A stretch of 64,000 bases of DNA from Azophilus sp026709365 (lineage in GTDB: Bacteria; Pseudomonadota; Gammaproteobacteria; Pseudomonadales; Azotimanducaceae). Position 1 is the first letter of the stretch. Each line of letters starts with the position of its first letter. The notes under the pieces are model-generated. The model made no database searches. It was not told the origin of the DNA and was given only the letters and a program-made list of their open reading frames with translations. Where the stretch lies: contig OZ241345.1 of NCBI GenBank assembly GCA_965200175.1, forward strand, positions 3,472,001-3,536,000. Direction: 5' to 3'. A program made the position numbers and the translations under genes. Shown piece after piece: positions 59,376 through 64,000 of the stretch.

Positions 59376-60591
59376 GTGTAACGTCTCTAAATTTCATTGA
59401 CCATTCGCTGTGCCTTTTCGTGCGCCTCTCGGGCGCGCTGGATCTTGGCGAGGATCTCCCGGCCGGACTTGCGCCAGACGTAGGGCTTGGGGTTGAGGTT
59501 GTGCTCCTCGATGTGGGCGTTGATGGCGGCGACCAGATCGCCGACGCTGGCGAAGCTGCCGTCGCGGATGACGTCCTGGGTGAGGTCGCGGAAGAAGCGC
59601 TCGACCAGGTTCATCCAGGAGCTGGAGGTGGGGGTGAAGTGCATGACGATGCGGTCGATGCCGTGCGCCTTGCGGTGGCGCTGGTTGCGCCACCTGATCC
59701 AGGAGCGCACCTTGGCGTGCTTGTGGGTGGCGTAGTTGTCGGCGATCAGGTGCAGGCTGACGCCCTCGGGCGCCTCGCCGTTCAGCTGGCGCAGGAAGTC
59801 CAGCCACTCCCGGTGCGTGTGCCGGGCCGCGGTGCGGCTGAACACCTTGCCGTCGAGGTAGGCCATGGCGGCGAACAGCGTGACCGTGCCGTGGCGCCGG
59901 TAGTCGTGGGTCTGGGTGCGGCTGTGCCCGCGCAGCACCGGGAAGCCGGGCTGCGACCGCTCCAGCGCCTGGCACTGGCTCTTCTCGTCGCAGCACAGCA
60001 CCAGCGCCCGGTCCGGCGGCTTCAGGTACAGGCCGACCACGTCCCAGAACTTCGCCTCGAAGTCCTTGTCGCCGGACAGCTTGAAGGTGCGGGTCAGGTG
60101 CGGCTTGATGCCGTTGGCGCTCCACAGGCGCTGCACGGTCGCCTTGGACACGCCGGCGGCCTTCGCCATGCTCCGCGCCGACCAGCGCCCGCGGTTCGGC
60201 GGCGGCCTCGTGGCCCCGACGATGATCCGCTCGCGAACCTCCGGCGCGATGCTCGGCTTGCGCCCACGGCCCCCGGCGTCGGCCAGCCCCGCCGTCCCGG
60301 ACTCGCGGAAGCGCCGCTCCCACTTGACCACCGAGGCCCGGCTGAGGCCGACCTCGGCGGCGGTCCGCGACTGGCTCAGGCCGTCCGCGCGGCACAGGAC
60401 GGCGCGCGCCCTCTGGCAGTCCCTTCGCGCCGCCGTCGGGCGGCCAGCCACCGCCTCCAAGGCGCGGCGCTGCTCCGGCGTGAGGGGCAATGGGCGGATC
60501 GGTTGGGGCATGGCGGTCTCCCGATGGTTGGGTCGGACCAACCATATCCGGGACAGCCCTAAAGAGTCAATCCTTTTATGAGACGTTACAC
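59376..60591 (-). mobile_element. Complete IS630-family insertion sequence
   Basis: Terminal inverted repeats begin GTGTAACGTCTC at both ends (59376 and, inverted, ending 60591), with TGAC further in. TA flanks both ends (59374-59375 and 60592-60593), the duplication typical of IS630. The 1216-base element encodes one intact transposase. The target was CTAG; the stop codon of the adjacent antitoxin, TAG, is formed across the right junction and would have been TAG before insertion too. Confidence 0.92.
59387..60511 (-). CDS. IS630-family transposase
   Basis: A 374-residue DDE transposase. An N-terminal helix-turn-helix segment (LSQSRTAAEVGLSRASVVKW), a second winged-helix-like RSMAKAAGVSKATVQRLW, and the catalytic acids in LVLCCDEKSQCQALERSQP, HLIADNYATHKHAKV and SSSWMNLVERFFRDL are present, so the gene looks functional. 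The ATG behind GGGAG was used; a longer frame runs to 60691 into the flanking antitoxin region. Its stop codon lies 11 bases from the left end of the element. Confidence 0.93.
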   Translation of the reverse strand: MPQPIRPLPLTPEQRRALEAVAGRPTAARRDCQRARAVLCRADGLSQSRTAAEVGLSRASVVKWERRFRESGTAGLADAGGRGRKPSIAPEVRERIIVGATRPPPNRGRWSARSMAKAAGVSKATVQRLWSANGIKPHLTRTFKLSGDKDFEAKFWDVVGLYLKPPDRALVLCCDEKSQCQALERSQPGFPVLRGHSRTQTHDYRRHGTVTLFAAMAYLDGKVFSRTAARHTHREWLDFLRQLNGEAPEGVSLHLIADNYATHKHAKVRSWIRWRNQRHRKAHGIDRIVMHFTPTSSSWMNLVERFFRDLTQDVIRDGSFASVGDLVAAINAHIEEHNLNPKPYVWRKSGREILAKIQRAREAHEKAQRMVNEI

Positions 60592-60908
60592 TAGCGAACC
60601 GCTCGTACTTTGAGGTGCAGACCCTCGTGTCGCTGAAGGCAGCGGATGATCTCGAAGAGATTGCGCGCTTGCGGATTGCCGTTCGGGCCAAGCATGCGCA
60701 TCAGGCTTTTGGGCGACTTCGCGATCAGCCCACCGAGTTCCTGAAACCCAATGGTCGCATTGACGTAGTCGCGCAGAACCGACTTGCCGACATCCACCTC
60801 CCCCGCCAGAAGGCACTGCACGCCTTCTTCGAGCACCGCTTCCCGAAAGCCCGGATCGCGCTCAAGCCGATCCCGGATCGTAGTTCTAAAGTCGCGCGTC
60901 AATGGCAT
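60591..60908 (-). CDS. HigA-like addiction module antidote protein
   Basis: A 105-residue antitoxin and regulator. The sequence REAVLEEGVQCLLAGEVDVG, DYVNATIGFQELGGLIAKSP, KSLMRMLGPNGNPQARNLFE and IIRCLQRHEGLHLKVR fits the putative antidote family (COG3636) with a Cro-like fold. The start ATG overlaps nothing and follows the toxin stop by four bases. The last codon, TAG, falls across the right end of the IS630 element. The insertion did not change the protein, but it removed the downstream context. Confidence 0.85.
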   Translation of the reverse strand: MPLTRDFRTTIRDRLERDPGFREAVLEEGVQCLLAGEVDVGKSVLRDYVNATIGFQELGGLIAKSPKSLMRMLGPNGNPQARNLFEIIRCLQRHEGLHLKVRAVR

Positions 60909-60912
60909 GGCC

Positions 60913-61245
60913 TCAACCCTCCTTGCGCTTGCTCCGCCTGTACTCGCGCCACAATGCCATCGCGGCCTCAATGTCGCGCTGCTGGCGCACCTTGGTTCCA
61001 CCACCGAGAAGGATGATCAAGGCATCACCGTCCCGTCCGAAGTAGATCCGATAGCCCGGACCCAGGTCGATCCGATACTCCAACACCCCACCGCCGACAC
61101 CCTTCGCATTGGACAGGTTCCCCATCTCCATCCGGTAAAGCGCGGTCGCCACGCGTGCGGTTGCGCACCGATCAAGACGGTTGAACCAGCGAGCGAATGG
61201 GCTGTTGCGTTGGGCATCGACAAACTCCCGGACTTCGATCATCAA
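60913..61245 (-). CDS. RelE/HigB-type toxin
   Basis: A 110-residue toxin of the addiction module killer family (COG3657). Blocks are FVDAQRNSPFARWFNRLDRC, ATALYRMEMGNLSNAKGVGG, VLEYRIDLGPGYRIYFGRDG and LIILLGGGTKVRQQRDIEAA. RelE-like toxins cleave ribosome-bound mRNA; the basic tail EYRRSKRK supports RNA contact. It precedes the antitoxin by four bases, so the order is toxin first. Lower GC suggests recent gain. Confidence 0.88.
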   Translation of the reverse strand: MMIEVREFVDAQRNSPFARWFNRLDRCATARVATALYRMEMGNLSNAKGVGGGVLEYRIDLGPGYRIYFGRDGDALIILLGGGTKVRQQRDIEAAMALWREYRRSKRKEG

Positions 61246-61314
61246 CTCATGGTAACTGATACGGTACCGGCTTGCATCTCCTGCAACGCCCTTATTGACG
61301 TTGCTTGAAAGCCA

Positions 61315-62220
61315 TCAATCGGATTCAGCTACTTCGATCTGAGGCGGCTGCTCAGGATCCATGGCACACCCTTGGCCAGATAAACGACCGAGTATGGACT
61401 GGATCAGATCGAAGGCCGACCCCGAAGGCAAGCTATCAGCGACAGCACCAAAGGCAGACTTGAGGGCGTGGGCCAACTCGGGGGAAAAGCCGTCGAATCT
61501 TTCCGGGAAGAGAGGATCGACAACCTCTCCCAACAGATCGGAACCCTCTTGGTCAGCCAACGGAGAGGCGATCTGAAGTTCAGCAAGAGTGTCTCCGACC
61601 CGTACCAATTGTTGGCGGGACCGTTCCAATAGGGCGGCAGCATCTTCCGGCAGAAGGTAACCAGACTGCGCTAGCGCCTTAGCGGACTCCATTTGGCGCA
61701 GTGAGACTTCGGCTTGACGAAGCCGGTTGCGATGGGAGGACGCTTTTCGACAGCGGGCGCTGATTTCATGAGCGATGGCGCCAATGTGGTTTTCGAGGTT
61801 TCGCAAATGGGGGCCAGGCTCGAAGTAGTCGCGGCGGCCGTTGGGGACTATCCGGCTGTCGGTTATATGCACCTCACCCACGCACCAGCCATTGAAGCGT
61901 GATTCGTGGAACAGGCTGCTGAAGACATCTTCGGAACCGACTTGGATATTACCAGCACGAGCGCGGAGGCCTCGCACGCCCAAGTGGCGTGGGATAGAAC
62001 CCGCATAGGGGGTGTGGGCTAGCCAGAGAACGGCAGCGGGGTCCCCGTCGTCCAAGCGCGGGATTATCCGCGTCTCCAATCGCTCAAAGGGGGCAGCATA
62101 AGTGTCACTGAGCGGAAGGGCTTTGCCGAAGGGGCGCACAATCGACGAGTCGTCACCATCAAGTCGCACATCCAACGCAAAGTTGTCGGTATGCTCCGCA
62201 AGAAAATCCGTAATCTCGCA
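61315..62220 (-). pseudogene. C-terminal half of an Hsp90/HATPase-like protein, headless
   Basis: About 300 codons read in one frame. The sequence AVLWLAHTPYAGSIPRHLGV then RGLRARAGNIQVGSEDVFSS, FNGWCVGEVHITDSRIVPNG and RRDYFEPGPHLRNLENHIGA is typical of the region after the GHKL ATPase domain of Hsp90-like ATP-binding proteins found in defence islands. The ATPase domain itself is missing. Upstream in the same frame a stop (TAG) is met within 15 bases of the first homologous codon, where the sequence changes into a vapC start. Only a TTG codon could start it, so it is best read as a broken gene. Confidence 0.7.
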
Positions 62221-62257
62221 AAGAAACCGCTACGCTTGCATCAACCACCAGCGCCAT
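62159..62257 (-). pseudogene. Truncated VapC-type PIN toxin (first 12 codons)
   Basis: ATG codes MALVVDASVAVSL, the hallmark beginning of PIN-domain toxins (VVDASVAV with the first catalytic Asp). After codon 13 the sequence leaves the family and becomes, in another frame, the Hsp90-like fragment. The residual reading frame ends after 32 residues. Its ATG lies five bases after the stop of the VapB-like gene, the usual antitoxin-toxin spacing. Confidence 0.75.
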
Positions 62258-62262
62258 TGTCA

Positions 62263-62511
62263 TCAGTGCCCAAAGTCGCGGTCTTCTCGGATTAGCAGTT
62301 CGGCGGGCGTGTGCCGGCGGCCCTTTAGCGTATTTCTCAGTTCCGCTGTTCGAGCTAGGAAGGCCGCCCTGCTGGCTAATAGGTCGCGGTTTACCGCGTC
62401 AGCAAGAATGTGCCATACCTCGCCTTCGAGCGAGCGATTGTTTCGGTCTGCCCGGAGCTTCAAGTCCCGGACCATATCTTCGTCGGGCAGATTGACAGTG
62501 ATTGCTGCCAT
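62263..62511 (-). CDS. VapB/FitA-like ribbon-helix-helix antitoxin, orphaned
   Basis: An 82-residue protein starting MAAITVNLPDEDMVRDLKLR and ending in a Leu/Arg-rich toxin-binding tail (TAELRNTLKGRRHTPAELLI). The ribbon-helix-helix start is that of FitA-type antitoxins. The ATG sits behind GGGAG. Its toxin gene is truncated after 12 codons, so the antitoxin no longer has a complete partner here; it may persist as a regulator or an anti-addiction element. Confidence 0.8.
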   Translation of the reverse strand: MAAITVNLPDEDMVRDLKLRADRNNRSLEGEVWHILADAVNRDLLASRAAFLARTAELRNTLKGRRHTPAELLIREDRDFGH

Positions 62512-62801
62512 GGTTGGCTCCCTGTGAGCGCCAGTTTTTCGGTAGTGTACCAGCAGCGCCAAGGATACGCCTCACCGAGCACAAGCACGAAAGTCTTTTG
62601 GACAAAGCCCATGCGGGCGGCGTTGAGGAAGTTACTGGGATGTGCGCGTTTCGATCTTGCGGATCGCCTCGATGGCCCCGCGGAACGACTGGCCCCTGAC
62701 AAGCTCTTAAGGCCACCCTCTTGGCGGGCCGGTCGCCGTTTGCCGCGTCAACAAGATAGTGTCGCAGATCGCCATTTTTCGTTCATGCTAGGATGATTCG
62801 C
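62512..62801. other. Interval between VapB-like and AAA ATPase genes
   Basis: About 290 bases of mixed sequence with no recognised gene. One short minus-strand frame reads GQSFRGAIEAIRKIETRTSQ, which looks protein-like but has no assigned family. The promoter of the AAA ATPase gene should lie at the right end. Confidence 0.35.
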
Positions 62802-64000
62802 ATGGACGCCAAGGACGCCGATTACGTTGATGATGGCGCCCTGCGGGAGCAGGATGGCGTTCCCTTGCCGGTGTTCCTCGCCGACAAGGACCGAGCGCAG
62901 CTTACGGGGCGCGGCCAGCCCTTCTTCTCCGGGCGCGAAAGAGAAATCAATGCCTTTCGGTCCATGGCCAAAGCGCTCTTCCTTGGGCGGCCGGGCAACG
63001 CCACCCTCGTCGTCGAAGGCCCCCCGGGAGCGGGCAAAAGCGCCCTGATGGCCCAGTTCCAGGAAGAGATGCGCACGTTGCCCCCCACCGGGTCGGGGGC
63101 TAGGCGTTGGCTGCCCGTGACGCTCGACGGTGCGCTGGCGATGTCGCCGCAGGCGATCATGTCGGTGGTGGACGGGGCCATCGCCGAACGTCTGGCGCGC
63201 GACCTGATGGACGCCGGTGATGGGGACGAGGAGGCCTCCCACGCCCAGCGCTTGGCCGCGCTGATCGGCAAAGACACCTTGGACAACGCGCGCTCCGTGG
63301 CCCAGGAAATCCTGGACCGCGGCGTCTCAGCAATGGGCTTCGCCATCGGGGGTAGGGAGGTTCCTACGCCATCCACGGTGCTTAAACTTGCCGACTTGCG
63401 GGCGCGGCACTGGTCCGGTTGGCAAATTGTCCTGCTCATCGACGAGGCGCAGGGGATATCCCCTCATGGGCCAGCGGCGGTTGGGGGCACCTTGTCCTCC
63501 ATTCACCAAGGCCTCGTCCAAGTTCCGCTGTCCTTTTGTGCCTTTGGGCTGCCTGGCACGGCGGACGCATTGTCCGACGTGGGCGTCTCCCGCGCCTCCA
63601 TTGGCCACGACCTGACGCTGTCCGGCTTGGACGACCGCGCCTCCCGAATAGCGGTGCGCCGCTGCTTCACCCAGTACGGCGTGACCCATGCGGAGGCTTG
63701 GGAGCGGGCCATCCTCCAGCGCAGCGCCAACTGGCCGCAGCACTTGGCGACTTACTTGCATGCCGCCTTAAGCATCCTGCAGGCCAACGCCCCCTCGCCG
63801 GAGGTCATGGGTGATGCGCGGCGATCTCCGCTCAGCGAGGCCATCGCGTTGGGCGATGCGGGACGGAAGGCGTACTACGGTCGGCGCCTGCGAGGCATGA
63901 CGCGGGACAACCCCTTGTTCCGCGACTACGCTGCCGATTTGGCGGAAGCGCTTCGGGGGGCGGACCGTCCGCCCCTTGAATCAGAGGTCACCCGAAACAT
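62802..64000 (+). CDS. AAA ATPase, runs off right edge
   Basis: The frame stays open to the window end, so about 399 N-terminal residues are visible. Walker A VVEGPPGAGKSALMAQFQEE lies near 67-86 and Walker B IVLLIDEAQGISP near 211-223, followed by SFCAFGLPGTADALSDVGVS (sensor) and a helical lid. It resembles ORC/Cdc6 or TniB-like AAA ATPases that load onto DNA or signal defence; a precise family is not assigned. An AGGA eight bases before the ATG supports MDAKDADYVDDGA; another ATG is nine bases upstream. It lies next to broken defence genes. Confidence 0.8.
   Translation, partial: MDAKDADYVDDGALREQDGVPLPVFLADKDRAQLTGRGQPFFSGREREINAFRSMAKALFLGRPGNATLVVEGPPGAGKSALMAQFQEEMRTLPPTGSGARRWLPVTLDGALAMSPQAIMSVVDGAIAERLARDLMDAGDGDEEASHAQRLAALIGKDTLDNARSVAQEILDRGVSAMGFAIGGREVPTPSTVLKLADLRARHWSGWQIVLLIDEAQGISPHGPAAVGGTLSSIHQGLVQVPLSFCAFGLPGTADALSDVGVSRASIGHDLTLSGLDDRASRIAVRRCFTQYGVTHAEAWERAILQRSANWPQHLATYLHAALSILQANAPSPEVMGDARRSPLSEAIALGDAGRKAYYGRRLRGMTRDNPLFRDYAADLAEALRGADRPPLESEVTRN

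Noticed and set aside
62512..62792. Possible small toxin gene in the gap
   Set aside because: Short frames show no complete toxin or antitoxin motif and no start with ribosome site.
1..64000. CRISPR arrays, tRNA or rRNA genes, prophage structural genes
   Set aside because: No regularly spaced repeats, no cloverleaf or rRNA-like stretch and no capsid or tail genes were recognised by eye.

Overview
The window looks like a chromosomal segment of a GC-rich (visually about 60-65 percent GC) gammaproteobacterium. The basis is gene order and family type: trxA next to rho, hemC-hemD-hemX-hemY behind an AlgR-type regulator that diverges from argH, an Escherichia-like Fur, Mpl, AceK, PrfC and UbiA. 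Many genes for acyl-CoA, CoA-transferase, P450 and SDR chemistry, together with several toxin-antitoxin and restriction systems, would fit a marine or host-associated lineage, but that is inference. No rRNA, tRNA or CRISPR array was recognised.

Layout. (1) 1-11593, minus strand: a tightly packed defence operon of at least six genes with visibly lower GC in its middle: XRE-SNF2 helicase-DUF3883, a retropepsin-like aspartic protease, an AbiJ-type protein, a Schlafen AlbA_2/ATPase-like protein, a DUF1156 DNA methyltransferase and a DUF499 ATPase that runs off the window. This combination is the strongest candidate for an undescribed system. (2) 11.8-20.5 kb: a secreted lactonase-like metallohydrolase, a flavin monooxygenase-like protein, ubiA, rubredoxin, a dicarboxylate/glutamate symporter, fur, a membrane protein overlapping mpl, and a secreted cyclase-family hydrolase. 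(3) 20.4-29.7 kb: a 5'-truncated cytosine methyltransferase, an acyl-CoA dehydrogenase, comF, hicAB, the modABC molybdate transporter, a Fic protein bounded by two related palindromes, and an acyltransferase. (4) 29.9-39.8 kb: a metallohydrolase, aceK, two membrane proteins including msrQ, phhB, an ATPase behind a long hairpin, a SirB1-type protein, an IS5-like MITE inserted at the stop codon of prfC, a HolD-like protein and a DAHP synthase. (5) 39.8-46.0 kb: an oxidoreductase remnant, a P450/SDR/CaiB metabolic group and a type II restriction-modification pair (HNH nuclease plus m5C methylase). (6) 46-58 kb: an LPS-type glycosyltransferase/carbamoyltransferase pair, rho, trxA, the haem genes, a receiver-less AlgR-like regulator, and argH. 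(7) 57.3-64 kb: a metallophosphoesterase and an RNA ligase, a complete IS630-family element inserted at the stop codon of a RelE/HigA-type antitoxin, a scrambled junction joining a VapC start to a headless chaperone-like ATPase, an orphan VapB-like antitoxin, and an AAA ATPase running off the right edge.

How the parts fit. Housekeeping operons (haem synthesis, trxA-rho, modABC, prfC) are interleaved with compact defence or addiction islands at 1-11.6, 20.4-21.3, 23.9-24.5, 27.1-28.5, 34.1-35.3, 43.6-46.0 and 59.4-64 kb. A mosaic family of short intergenic hairpins recurs at five places, and two transposable elements have landed exactly on stop codons without damaging the upstream gene, which suggests a genome tolerant of intergenic insertions.
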